From positions 2,418,001 to 2,482,000 of the forward strand of contig OZ245920.1 in NCBI GenBank assembly GCA_965229685.1: DNA of 64,000 nucleotides, read 5' to 3'. Both the position numbers and the translations under genes were made by a program. The stretch is from Pacificispira sp033344895 (GTDB taxonomy: Bacteria; Pseudomonadota; Alphaproteobacteria; UBA8366; Aestuariispiraceae). The notes below the pieces were generated by a model that was given only the letters and a program-made list of their open reading frames with translations, was not told the DNA's origin and did no database searches. Shown here in pieces: positions 52,602 to 61,112 of this stretch (positions are counted from its first letter, which is position 1; each line of letters opens with the position of its first letter).

Positions 52602-53025
52602 TACGTCCTCACACCTGTTCGTATCGCATCCAGACTATAAATGTGCTGTTGCCCTGAAAAACAGTACGTATGTCCAAATTCAGGGCATTCGCATATCGAA
52701 ATGGGATTTGCAGAATGAATTGCAAATTGCAAATCTCTCAGCCGGACCTGGACACGAGACCACAGGCAAAGAAATTGACTAAAGATTTTTTCTTTCTTTA
52801 AAAACAATATTTTAATTCATTTTTTGCAACCGAATTGGGCACCAACACCAAACTGGCATGCTTATTGGAACTATGAGTGTGCTTGGTGCGGACCATGTCA
52901 CCCGATCGCAAGTCGCACCGTGCCAGGCAAGTCATCCGGTCTCGACCGGAATCGAGATCCCCGGGCCTCTTGCCGACCCTCCCCACCCTCAGGCAAGAGG
53001 TTCGGGTTTCTCTATTTTGACCCTC
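52602..53025. other. AT-rich intergenic region, no gene seen
   Basis: This 424-base gap has markedly lower GC around 52690-52830, with A/T-runs near 52780-52820. I see no convincing reading frame. It carries an inverted repeat: GATTTGCA (52705-52712) with TGCAAAT (52721) and TGCAAATC (52728). It lies upstream of the M48 gene and downstream of tadA. Confidence 0.5.
52705..52735. promoter_or_regulatory. Inverted/direct TTGCA repeat cluster
   Basis: GATTTGCA at 52705 is inverted at 52728 (TGCAAATC), and TGCAAAT at 52721 repeats directly. The three copies at 7-16 base spacing look like an operator for a dimeric or multimeric regulator upstream of the M48 protease, 104-134 bases from its start. 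Confidence 0.35.
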
Positions 53026-53472
53026 TCAACGCAAATTCCTGAAGAATTGCTGCAGCAGATCGGCGGCCTGTTTCTCTCTCACACCGCCCACGACTTCCGG
53101 ACGGTGGTGACAGGTATCCCGCTCGAAAATGCGGGCGCCATGCTCCACGCCGCCGCCTTTCGGGTCATAGGCGCCGAAGACGATCCTGCGCAGCCTGGCA
53201 TGAGAAATCGCGGTCGCGCACATCCCGCAAGGCTCCAGCGTCACATAGAGATCGCAATCCGGCAGCCGAGGCTCCCCCCTTGTCGCGCAGGCAGCACGGA
53301 TCGCCAGCAGTTCCGCATGTCCCGTCGGATCGCACTCCGCCTCGACCCGATTGCCGGCCCGCGCAAGGATGCGGCCGCTGGCGGCCTCCACGATGACCGC
53401 GCCAACGGGCACTTCGCCGCGCTGGGCGGCCAGTTCGGCTTCCTCGAATGCGATATCCATTGGGTCCGGCAT
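53026..53472 (-). CDS. tadA: tRNA adenosine/nucleoside deaminase
   Basis: This 148-residue zinc deaminase converts A34 of tRNA-Arg to inosine. The zinc/active site is HAELLAIRA (H, E) and LEPCGMCATA (two cysteines). The family's RIVFGAYDPKGGGVEHG segment is present. It is divergent from rluB and the likely essential TadA of the organism. Confidence 0.9.
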   Translation of the reverse strand: MPDPMDIAFEEAELAAQRGEVPVGAVIVEAASGRILARAGNRVEAECDPTGHAELLAIRAACATRGEPRLPDCDLYVTLEPCGMCATAISHARLRRIVFGAYDPKGGGVEHGARIFERDTCHHRPEVVGGVREKQAADLLQQFFRNLR

Positions 53473-53581
53473 GGCGCGTTTCCGTTAAAGTGCGCGTCTC
53501 CACGCGGCTTGCGGCGGCCCGCCCACAGGTTTAAGGCTTTGCCGACACGCAATTCTCTAGCAGGGCAAGGGCAAGCACGCC

Positions 53582-54559
53582 ATGACCGATAGCGATTCCC
53601 AACGCTTGGCGAAACGCATCGCGCGCGCAGGTCTGTGCTCGCGACGGGATGCGGAACGCTGGATCGAGGCCGGCCGTGTCGTGGTAAACGGCACGAAGAT
53701 CACCAGCCCGGCCCTGAATGTCGGCCCGGAGGATGAAATCCTGGTCGACGGCACGCCGCTGCCCGCCGAACAGGCCGCGCGGCTTTGGAAATACAACAAG
53801 CCGACCGGCCTTGTGGTCACCGCCCGCGATGAGAAGGGACGCCCGACCATCTTCGAACGCCTGCCGCCTGCCCTGCCCCGGGTGGTCAGCATCGGTCGCC
53901 TGGACCTCAACTCCGAAGGCCTGCTGCTTCTGACCAATGACGGCGAACTGGCCCGGAAGCTGGAATTGCCGGCCACCGGTTGGATTCGCCGGTATCGCGT
54001 GCGCGTCCACGGCCGTGTCGAAGCCGAAAAGCTGGAAAGCCTGGCAAACGGCGTCACCATCGACGGCATTCGCTACGGCGAAATCCGCGCCGAGCTGGAG
54101 CGGCAGCAAGGTGCGAATGCCTGGGTGGTGGTATCCCTGACCGAGGGCAAGAACCGCGAGGTCCGGAAGGTCATGGAGCATCTCGGCTATGTGGTGAACC
54201 GCCTGATCCGGGTGTCCTATGGACCGTTTCACCTCGGCGCCATGGCCCGCGGCGCTGTGGAGGAGGTTCCGGCCAAGATCATGCGCGACCTGATCGGCGG
54301 GGAAAGCAGCAAGAACCACGGCAATTGGGCGAAGGCCAAGCCGAAGCAGAAGTTCAGCCCCCGGCGCAACGTCAAGTCACGCCCGGATGATGAAGCCGGC
54401 GGCAAGAAGGCCGCGACGAAGAAGCCCCTCGCCAAGAAGGGTGCCGCCAAGAGGGCGGGCGGGCGCGCTCCGACTTCGGCATCGGCGGAATCCAGACCTT
54501 CCGGGGCCGGGCGCCCGGCCACACGACGGGGGACGCCGAATGCGGATCGTCGCCGGTAG
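53582..54559 (+). CDS. rluB: Ribosomal large-subunit pseudouridine synthase B family
   Basis: This 325-residue protein has an S4 domain (AKRIARAGLCSRRDAERWIEAGRV near 9-32) and the RluB/E/F catalytic core with GRLDLNSEGLLLLTNDG (aspartate near 105). It modifies 23S rRNA. The last 85 residues are a low-complexity lysine/proline/alanine tail beyond the usual RluB end. It overlaps rsmD by 20 bases. Confidence 0.88.
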   Translation: MTDSDSQRLAKRIARAGLCSRRDAERWIEAGRVVVNGTKITSPALNVGPEDEILVDGTPLPAEQAARLWKYNKPTGLVVTARDEKGRPTIFERLPPALPRVVSIGRLDLNSEGLLLLTNDGELARKLELPATGWIRRYRVRVHGRVEAEKLESLANGVTIDGIRYGEIRAELERQQGANAWVVVSLTEGKNREVRKVMEHLGYVVNRLIRVSYGPFHLGAMARGAVEEVPAKIMRDLIGGESSKNHGNWAKAKPKQKFSPRRNVKSRPDDEAGGKKAATKKPLAKKGAAKRAGGRAPTSASAESRPSGAGRPATRRGTPNADRRR

Positions 54560-55097
54560 CCGACGCGGTCTGACGCTGGAAGCGCCCGAGGGCCATACCA
54601 CCCGCCCGACGACAGACCGGGCGCGGGAATCCCTGTTCAACATTCTGGCAGGCCCGAAGTATCTGGGCCGTCTGCGCGACCGTTCGGTGGCCGATTTCTT
54701 TGCCGGCAGCGGCGCCGTCGGCCTGGAAGCGATCAGCCGTGGTGCCGCGCAATGCCATTTCCTGGAGACCGACCCGGGTGCGCTGCAGGTACTGCGTCGG
54801 AACATCACCCGGATGAAGGACGCGGCAACCGCCTGCCATGTCCTGACCCAGGATGCGACACGCCCGCCAAGAGCGCGGGATGCCTGCGGCCTGCTGTTCC
54901 TGGATCCGCCCTATGACGTGGATGCCGCGGCGACGGCGCTGACCGCGGCCATCAGTGCAGGATGGATGGCCGATGACGGGTTGGCGGTCGTTCAGGTGCA
55001 CCCCAAACGCGATTTCAGCGTCCCGGACGGACTGGAACAGGTCGACGACCGGAAGTATGGCGCAACGCGGTTCCTGTTTCTGGAGCGGCAAGGATGA
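54540..55097 (+). CDS. rsmD: 16S rRNA guanine-966 N2-methyltransferase
   Basis: This 185-residue methyltransferase begins MRIVAGSRRGLTLEAPEG, carries TTRPTTDRARESLFNIL, the VADFFAGSGAVGLEA SAM motif and the LLFLDPPYD catalytic motif. The start at 54540 lies inside rluB; a longer frame to 54387 lacks the family start. It overlaps bluB by 4 bases (ATGA). Confidence 0.92.
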   Translation: MRIVAGSRRGLTLEAPEGHTTRPTTDRARESLFNILAGPKYLGRLRDRSVADFFAGSGAVGLEAISRGAAQCHFLETDPGALQVLRRNITRMKDAATACHVLTQDATRPPRARDACGLLFLDPPYDVDAAATALTAAISAGWMADDGLAVVQVHPKRDFSVPDGLEQVDDRKYGATRFLFLERQG

Positions 55098-55738
55098 CCG
55101 GGTCGGCCCCGCAATTCGACCGGGATTTCCGCGCGACCCTGGACGAGCTGTTCGCCTGGCGCCGGGACGTACGGCATTTCCTGACCGATCCCCTGCCGGA
55201 CGGCGTGCTGGAGCGTCTGCTGGCGACGGCCGACCGCGCGCCCTCCGTCGGGCTCAGCCAGCCCTGGCGCTTCGTTCTCGTCGATGACAAGACTGCACGT
55301 GCCCGCATCAAGGCATCGTTCGAGTCCTGCAATGCGGAGGCGCTGAAGGGCTATGACGGCGACAAGGCCTCGCTCTACGCCCGTCTGAAACTTCAGGGTC
55401 TGGACGATGCGCCGCATCAACTGGCGGTGTTCTGCGACCCGGATCCGGACCAGGGATCCGGGCTGGGCCGCAAGACCATGCCGGAGACCCTGGATTTTTC
55501 CGTCGTGGGCGCGATCCAGACGCTTTGGCTCGCGGCACGGGCGGAAGGGATCGGGCTGGGCTGGCTGTCGATCCTGGATCCCGGCGAGATGAACGCCGCG
55601 CTGGACGTTCCACAGGACTGGCGGTTCATTGCCTATCTGTGCATCGGCTATCCGGCCAGAACCAGCGACACCCCGGAGCTGGAAAGCGCCGGCTGGGAGA
55701 CGCGCCGCCCCGTGGAAGACCGCATCTTCCGCCGGTAA
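55094..55738 (+). CDS. bluB: 5,6-dimethylbenzimidazole synthase
   Basis: This 214-residue flavin-destroying enzyme makes the lower ligand of vitamin B12 from reduced FMN. WRRDVRHFLTDPLPDGVLERLL (near 17-38), RAPSVGLSQPWRFVLV and the GLGWLSILDP segment match BluB. No other cob gene is adjacent; it is embedded in rRNA/tRNA modification genes. The ATG at 55094 overlaps the rsmD stop. Confidence 0.9.
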   Translation: MTGSAPQFDRDFRATLDELFAWRRDVRHFLTDPLPDGVLERLLATADRAPSVGLSQPWRFVLVDDKTARARIKASFESCNAEALKGYDGDKASLYARLKLQGLDDAPHQLAVFCDPDPDQGSGLGRKTMPETLDFSVVGAIQTLWLAARAEGIGLGWLSILDPGEMNAALDVPQDWRFIAYLCIGYPARTSDTPELESAGWETRRPVEDRIFRR

Positions 55739-55778
55739 TCCTTGCGTCAGACGGGGTTTTTCCTATATCTCCCCCGCC

Positions 55779-56966
55779 ATGAGTGACGTGAAAGCCAGCC
55801 TGTCCGACTTCGACCTGCCCGACATGGATGTGCCGGATGGCGCGCGCGTGGTCGTGGCGATGTCCGGCGGGGTGGATTCCTCCGTCACCGCGGCGCTGTT
55901 GAAGGAGCTGGGCTACGACGTCGTCGGCATCACGCTGCAGCTCTATGACCATGGGGCCGCGATCCAGCGCAAGGGCGCCTGCTGCGCCGGCCAGGATATC
56001 CACGACGCCCGCAACGTGGCGGAGCGGATCGGCATCCCGCATTACGTCCTGGATTACGAAAGCGCCTTTCGTGACGCCGTGATCGAGGATTTCGCGGACG
56101 CCTATGCCCGCGGTGAAACTCCGATCCCCTGCGTGCGCTGCAATCAGACGGTAAAGTTCCGCGATCTGCTCGGCACCGCGCGGGATCTGGGTGCGGAGGC
56201 ACTGGCCACCGGCCATTACATCCGCCGCCACCGCGCACCGGAAGGCCGCGCGGAACTGCACGCCGCCGTCGACCCCTCCAAGGATCAGAGCTATTTCCTC
56301 TTCGCGACCACCCAGGCACAGCTCGATTTCCTGCGGTTTCCGCTGGGGGGCCTGAACAAGACCCAGACCCGGGCCCTGGCGGAGCGCTTCGATCTGCCCG
56401 TGGCAGCAAAGCCGGACAGCCAGGACATCTGTTTCGTCCCGGACGGGTCCTATGCCCGTATCGTCGAGAAGCTGCGCCCCGACGCCGCCCGCCCGGGTGA
56501 AATCGTCCACATGGACGGCAGCGTCCTGGGGCAGCATGACGGCGTGCTGAACTACACGATCGGACAGCGCAAGGGATTGGGCATAGGCGGCCGCAAGGAC
56601 GACACAGACCCGCTCTATGTCGTGCGGCTGGACCCCGAGGCGGCGCGTGTCATCGTCGGTCCGCGCGAGGCACTGGCCGTGGCTCGCCTGCGCCTGTCCG
56701 ACGTCAACTGGCTAGGCCCGGCGCGCCTGTCCGACGGCCCTCAGCCGGTGCTGGTCAAGATCCGGAACACGATGGCACCGGTCCCGGCACGGGTCGAAGC
56801 GACGACGCTGGGCGATGTCGAGGTTGTATTCGAAGACCCGCAGCAGGGCGTCTCCCCGGGCCAGGCCTGCGTCTTCTACGACCCTGACGGCGCCGCAAGC
56901 CATGTTCTGGGTGGCGGCTGGATCCTGCGCGAGGGCATTCGCGGCCCCGACGAACTGGCGGCCTGA
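55779..56966 (+). CDS. mnmA: tRNA 2-thiouridylase
   Basis: This 395-residue enzyme thiolates U34 of Lys, Glu and Gln tRNAs. The PP-loop VVAMSGGVDSSVTAALL is near 26-42, the catalytic cysteines are in PCVRCNQTVKF (near 122) and SQDICFVPDG (near 218). The start at 55779 is preferred since the longer frame reads into bluB. It follows bluB by 40 bases. Confidence 0.93.
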   Translation: MSDVKASLSDFDLPDMDVPDGARVVVAMSGGVDSSVTAALLKELGYDVVGITLQLYDHGAAIQRKGACCAGQDIHDARNVAERIGIPHYVLDYESAFRDAVIEDFADAYARGETPIPCVRCNQTVKFRDLLGTARDLGAEALATGHYIRRHRAPEGRAELHAAVDPSKDQSYFLFATTQAQLDFLRFPLGGLNKTQTRALAERFDLPVAAKPDSQDICFVPDGSYARIVEKLRPDAARPGEIVHMDGSVLGQHDGVLNYTIGQRKGLGIGGRKDDTDPLYVVRLDPEAARVIVGPREALAVARLRLSDVNWLGPARLSDGPQPVLVKIRNTMAPVPARVEATTLGDVEVVFEDPQQGVSPGQACVFYDPDGAASHVLGGGWILREGIRGPDELAA

Positions 56967-56978
56967 GAGTCCGGACGC

Positions 56979-57761
56979 ATGCCATTGCGGCTTTCCCTGC
57001 CCCGGTGCGGCGCAACCATCGGCCTTTCTGCATTGCTGCTGGTTCTGAGCCTGGCCCGACCGGTTCAGGCACAGGACGCCCCCTCGGGGACGACACGTGA
57101 AGGGGACGACGGCGCGCCGCTGTCGCTGCTGGTCGTCGAAAGCGGCGTCCGCGAAATCGGCCGGATCCAGACCGCCTTCACGGATTACCTGAAGGAGCAT
57201 CTCGACCGGACGATCGATACCCCCTCCCTCCCGGCGGGACGGGTTCATGTCGCGATGCGCGAACCCATTCTGGTCTGCTCCATCGGCCTGATCCGCCTGC
57301 CCCAGGTCGAAGACGACTATCACTGGGTCCTGCCGATCATCCGGTCGCGCATCGTGCGCTATGGCTCCGGCAACATGTCCGCCGATCTGGACGACGACCG
57401 GTATGGTGTGATGTTGGGCACGACAATCGAACACTACGCCCGGCTGGCCGGTGAAGACGTCACCCCGATATCGGAGCGCGAGAGCATATTCGAGATGCTG
57501 AAGCGCGGTCGCCTGCGCGGGATCATCGATGTCGACATCGTGGTCAACTTCAGGCTGGCGGCGGACCCGGACCTGATCCTGAAGGAAGAGGCCGTCCTGG
57601 CGGAGGTCTATGGCTGGCTTGCCTGTTCCAAGGCGGTGCCGGAGGCCACGCGCGACAGGCTTGCCGCCATCGTCCGGGACGGTGCCGGCAGCGGCGCGCT
57701 GCTGGATCGTCTGCCCGTCCCGGAAATCCGGCGCTATATTCCGGCCCATCTCATCGACTGA
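56979..57761 (+). CDS. Periplasmic substrate-binding-like protein
   Basis: This 260-residue exported protein has a signal peptide (about 1-31, ending VQAQDAP) and resembles the extracellular solute-binding family 3 fold of amino-acid ABC transporters. The fit is loose and no permease or ATPase is adjacent. It may be a stand-alone sensor or binding protein. It lies 12 bases after mnmA. Confidence 0.65.
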   Translation: MPLRLSLPRCGATIGLSALLLVLSLARPVQAQDAPSGTTREGDDGAPLSLLVVESGVREIGRIQTAFTDYLKEHLDRTIDTPSLPAGRVHVAMREPILVCSIGLIRLPQVEDDYHWVLPIIRSRIVRYGSGNMSADLDDDRYGVMLGTTIEHYARLAGEDVTPISERESIFEMLKRGRLRGIIDVDIVVNFRLAADPDLILKEEAVLAEVYGWLACSKAVPEATRDRLAAIVRDGAGSGALLDRLPVPEIRRYIPAHLID

Positions 57762-57779
57762 TTTCCCGGAGGGACGCCG

Positions 57780-58631
57780 TCAGGCAACCTTCTTGCGCCC
57801 CGCCTGGTTGTCATAGATCGAATCCGCCGTGGCCTCCCGCGGCAGGGGCAGGCGCATCGGGACACCGGTGGCGCGGGGCGTCAGCGTTGGCTCCCCTCTC
57901 AGGATCAGCGTGTCATAGGCGGACAGGTCCCGCGCCTCGAAGACCGGAAAGGCATCCACGGCGGAATAGGAAAAGAGCAGCAGCGGCCGCTCCCGGTCGG
58001 ACCGGTTTTCCGTCGACGCATGCAGGGTGCGGACATGATGGATCGAAACCGACCCTGCCGGCGCGGTCAGGGAAACCGCCTTCGGCACCTCCCCGGTCAG
58101 GTCCGTGTCGGAAATGCCACCGACGAACAACCCGCCATCGTGATGATCGTAGACCGGTCCTCTGTGCGATCCGGGAATCACCATCAGCGGCCCGTTCTCC
58201 GCCGTGCAATCCTCGATCATCACACCGACGGCCAGAAGGTCGTCATTGGTATGCGGATAGAACGCCCAGTCCTGATGCCAGTCGATCTGCGCCTTCCCGC
58301 CCGGCGGTTTGAAATTGAGCTTGGAATGGTCGAATCGCGCCGTGCCGCCCAGCAGGTCGGCGACCGGATCGACGATCAGCGGATCGCGCATCAGCGCATC
58401 GAATGTCGGATGCTGAAGGACCGGGTCCTTCACCCGGCGGAGCTTCGGTGTCTCCGGACCATGCCCCGGCGCCACGTCGAAGACCGGTGTGCTGGCGGTC
58501 ACGCGCCGCGCGCGCTCCCGAAAGGCCGAAATGACCTCCCGGATCTCGACCAGCCGCGCCTCCGGGATCAGGCGCTCAAGGACAAGATAGCCGTTCTCCC
58601 GATAGAATTCCCGCTGTTCATCCGTCAGCAT
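57780..58631 (-). CDS. Phytanoyl-CoA dioxygenase family protein
   Basis: This 283-residue PhyH-type Fe(II)/2-oxoglutarate enzyme has the H-x-D site in IDWHQDWAFYPHT (near 117-129), GPLMVIPGSHRGPVYDHH typical of the family, and a distal histidine near HHVRTLHAS. The substrate is unknown. It converges on the binding-like gene and is separated from the tRNA by about 200 bases. Confidence 0.87.
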   Translation of the reverse strand: MLTDEQREFYRENGYLVLERLIPEARLVEIREVISAFRERARRVTASTPVFDVAPGHGPETPKLRRVKDPVLQHPTFDALMRDPLIVDPVADLLGGTARFDHSKLNFKPPGGKAQIDWHQDWAFYPHTNDDLLAVGVMIEDCTAENGPLMVIPGSHRGPVYDHHDGGLFVGGISDTDLTGEVPKAVSLTAPAGSVSIHHVRTLHASTENRSDRERPLLLFSYSAVDAFPVFEARDLSAYDTLILRGEPTLTPRATGVPMRLPLPREATADSIYDNQAGRKKVA

Positions 58632-58741
58632 CGACTTCCGGCCTCCCTGACATACGGCGCCCTATGCCCTGCCCCGATGGTGAAACCGTCGGTGATCGTC
58701 GACTATGCGGTTCAGGACACAAATTTGCGCGTTCGACCCGC

Positions 58742-58770
58742 TTGACAGCCCGGCGCGGTCTTTATAGATA
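58742..58770 (+). promoter_or_regulatory. Candidate promoter of tRNA-Met
   Basis: TTGACA (58742-58747), a 17-base spacer and TAGATA (58765-58770) form a sigma70-like promoter 74 bases before the tRNA. Confidence 0.5.
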
Positions 58771-58843
58771 AGCGCACCTCGTCGAAGGAACTCCGGCCCG
58801 GCCGGAAAGCCTGCCGGCGGGGATCGATGCGGAACGGCATCAC

Positions 58844-58920
58844 GGCGGATTAGCTCAGTTGGTTAGAGCGGTGGAATCATAATCCATGTGTCCGGGGTTC
58901 GAGTCCCTGATCCGCCACCA
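58844..58920 (+). tRNA. tRNA-Met (CAT), probably elongator
   Basis: A 77-base cloverleaf runs from GGCGGATTAGCTCAGTTGG to the encoded CCA. The anticodon loop ATCATAA gives CAT. The GGCGGA acceptor stem and TTGGTTAGAGC D-arm look like alphaproteobacterial elongator tRNA-Met; tRNA-Ile2 with a lysidine-modified CAT anticodon cannot be ruled out by eye. Confidence 0.9.
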
Positions 58921-59086
58921 TCCCCTCTATCAGCTTCGTTTTGGATCGCGGCCCATCCAACACGGGAATGGGCAGGTGCAGTCGTTTGTGCCCGTTTCCG
59001 CGCTCGCATCGGGCGGCAAATCTCCTTAGTCTCGCTCACGGGTCGGGGAAATTACCCCGGCGAGATCAAGACGATGGGGGGACGAG

Positions 59087-59968
59087 ATGGGAATCGTGAC
59101 GGATGTGGTGCTGCCGCTGGCCTTGGCCTTCATCATGTTTTCACTGGGGCTGGGGCTGACCGTCGCGGATTTCGCCCGGGTTGCGAAGGCGCCGCGTGAC
59201 TTCCTGATCGGCGCGCTGTCCCAGATCGTGCTGCTGCCCCTCGTCGCCTTCGGCCTGGTCAGCCTGTGGCCGCTCACCCCGGAACTGGCCCCGGAACTGG
59301 CCCCGGAACTGGCATTGGGGGTGATGATCATCGCCGCGGCGCCGGGCGGCGTGACGTCGAACATCCTGACGGCCTTCGCCAGGGGCGATGTGGCCCTGTC
59401 GATCTCCCTGACCGCGGTGATCAGCCTTCTGTCGGTTCTGACCATCCCGTTCATCGTCGTCTTCTCCTACGGACATTTCGTCGGCGGCGATGCCGGGCCC
59501 GTTTCGGTCACGAGCACCGCGATCGGTGTCTTCGTGATCGTCACGATCCCGGTGCTGATCGGCCTGCTGACCCGGCGCTTCGCCGAAGGCCTCGCGCGGC
59601 GCATCGTGCCGGCGACCAACAAGGCGTCCGCCGTGCTGTTCGCGCTCGTCCTGCTGGGCGCGATTCTTCAGGAGCGTGCCAATATCGTCGATTACTTCGC
59701 CCAGGCCGGGCTTGTGACGCTGGCGCTCAACGTCGTGATGATGGGATTGGCCTACGCCATCGCACGGTGTCTCGCCACCGGCGCACCGCAGGCCATCGCC
59801 ATTTCGATCGAATGCGGGCTGCAGAACGGGACCCTGGCCATCGCCGTTGCGACCCTGCTTTTCGGCGGCGGTCTGGCGACGGTCCCGGCCGCGACCTATA
59901 GCCTGATCATGTTCGCCACGGCGCTGATCTTCATCGCCTATCTTCGACGCAGGCACGCGCCGTCCTAG
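59087..59968 (+). CDS. Bile acid:sodium symporter (BASS) family transporter
   Basis: This 293-residue integral membrane protein has about nine transmembrane helices. The family's unwound-helix motifs are visible: MIIAAAPGGVTSNILTAFARGD (about 82-103), then GLQNGTLAIAVATLLFGG near 245-262. BASS proteins move organic anions with Na+. A GTG/ATG start and GGGGG site precede it. An 8-residue insert between membrane helices (PELAPELAPELA) comes from a 12-base tandem repeat. Confidence 0.85.
   Translation: MGIVTDVVLPLALAFIMFSLGLGLTVADFARVAKAPRDFLIGALSQIVLLPLVAFGLVSLWPLTPELAPELAPELALGVMIIAAAPGGVTSNILTAFARGDVALSISLTAVISLLSVLTIPFIVVFSYGHFVGGDAGPVSVTSTAIGVFVIVTIPVLIGLLTRRFAEGLARRIVPATNKASAVLFALVLLGAILQERANIVDYFAQAGLVTLALNVVMMGLAYAIARCLATGAPQAIAISIECGLQNGTLAIAVATLLFGGGLATVPAATYSLIMFATALIFIAYLRRRHAPS
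59279..59313. repeat. 12-base tandem repeat in the BASS gene
   Basis: CCGGAACTGGCC occurs twice perfectly and a third time at 11 of 12 positions. It encodes three PELA units in a loop of the transporter, in frame. Such repeats can vary in number by slippage without disrupting the frame. Confidence 0.8.
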
Positions 59969-60349
59969 GCTACGCGCGCGCCTCGACCAGGGCCATGGGC
60001 AGGACGGACGAGGCGATTCCCCTCGCCCAATGACGGCGAGAGCACCCCGCCACGAGAGGAAAAATCTCGAAATCTCGGCCGCGCTGCAACGCCCGGAAAA
60101 CTGGACAGCAGGCCACGTTGCAACCGACCAGCAACGCCTTTCCAGCCCCCTGGAAATGTTCCCGAGCGGTTGACGCGTGTATCACAGACATTATGTGGTT
60201 CGGTGAGCCGGGGCGCCGGGCAGGCACCTTCCTGTCGGGCCGAGGCTCTCAAATCTTCGCACCCCCTACGATTTGACGGTGCCCCAGGCCGGGGCCGGCA
60301 GGATTTCTGCAGCTCCGGCACGCATGCCAAAGCGAAAGGAGTTCATTGT
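59969..60349. other. Intergenic region with promoter of the exported repeat protein
   Basis: This 381-base gap shows no gene apart from frames that read through the leader. The TTGACG/TATGTG promoter at 60170 gives a leader of about 140 bases before the ATG at 60350. Confidence 0.45.
60170..60197 (+). promoter_or_regulatory. Candidate promoter of the exported repeat protein
   Basis: TTGACG (60170-60175) and TATGTG (60192-60197), 16 bases apart, resemble a sigma70 promoter. The leader to the ATG at 60350 would be about 140 bases. Confidence 0.45.
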
Positions 60350-60934
60350 ATGAAACCGCTTCTGACAGCCACCGCCCTGACCATGTCTCTTGGTTTCGCC
60401 GCAGCGCCGGCGATGGCCGAAACGGGCAGCGCCGTCCCCGAAGAGCGGAGAAACTACGAGCGCCACATCGAGCGCGAAGTGAACCTTTACGAAGAGCGCA
60501 TGGAAACGATGGAAATCGATCCGTCGGTCCGCGCCTCCTGGGTCAAGGTCAACCAGGACTGGAACACCGTATCCGACGAACCGGTCGGCAGCCCGAAATA
60601 CGACAGCCTGAAGGCCGATTTCGAGGAAGCCTGGGCCGAGTTCAAGAGCGAGTTCGAAGCGGCCGAGAGGAAGGGCTGGGCATCGAACTCCGCCGTTCCG
60701 GAAGAACGCCGTACGTTCGAGCAGAGCACGTCCTATGACATCGTGCGTCACGAAATCCTCGTGGTCGAAGCTGACGCACCGGAATCGGTCGCCGAGAAGC
60801 TGAACGAAGTCCGCTCGAACTGGTATCGGATGCATGAAGCCGAGACTTACGCGCAATGGGACGCGGCCCGAGACGACTATGTCGAGAGCTGGCGCGAGTA
60901 TGTCGACGCGGCCAACGAGGCCAATGTGATGTAA
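60350..60934 (+). CDS. Exported protein with two tandem repeats, unknown function
   Basis: I do not recognise this 194-residue protein. It has a signal peptide (MKPLLTATALTMSLGFAAA, cleaved near AMA-ET) and a charged, helix-rich mature part. Two halves of about 80 residues repeat: each begins AVPEERR and ends with a tryptophan-containing acidic helix (AWAEFKSEFE and SWREYVDAANE). Ribosome binding site GAAAGGAG lies before the ATG at 60350; the longer frame to 60170 would cover the promoter. A terminator follows. A periplasmic stress or structural protein is possible. Confidence 0.65.
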   Translation: MKPLLTATALTMSLGFAAAPAMAETGSAVPEERRNYERHIEREVNLYEERMETMEIDPSVRASWVKVNQDWNTVSDEPVGSPKYDSLKADFEEAWAEFKSEFEAAERKGWASNSAVPEERRTFEQSTSYDIVRHEILVVEADAPESVAEKLNEVRSNWYRMHEAETYAQWDAARDDYVESWREYVDAANEANVM

Positions 60935-60957
60935 TCGGCCTGACAATCCCTGAGGAG

Positions 60958-60984
60958 ACGGCGCCCCCTATCGGGCGCCGTTTT
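60958..60984 (+). terminator. Rho-independent terminator after the exported repeat protein
   Basis: ACGGCGCCC and GGGCGCCGT form a 9-base stem with a six-base loop, followed by TTTT. It ends 50 bases after the stop codon of the repeat protein. Confidence 0.85.
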
Positions 60985-61112
60985 CCTTTGGCCGAAACCG
61001 TCACAGGTACCGGGGTGAGGCACCTCAACGCATTGATTGGGGCGGGGACTGCGATTAAGCCTGTGTTAGAGATTTTCGGCGATAATTCCGGTCCTTCCGG
61101 ATAGAGGTAAAG

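Noticed and set aside
55094..55738. Cobalamin riboswitch in front of bluB
   Set aside because: bluB overlaps rsmD by 4 bases, so there is no untranslated leader to hold a riboswitch.
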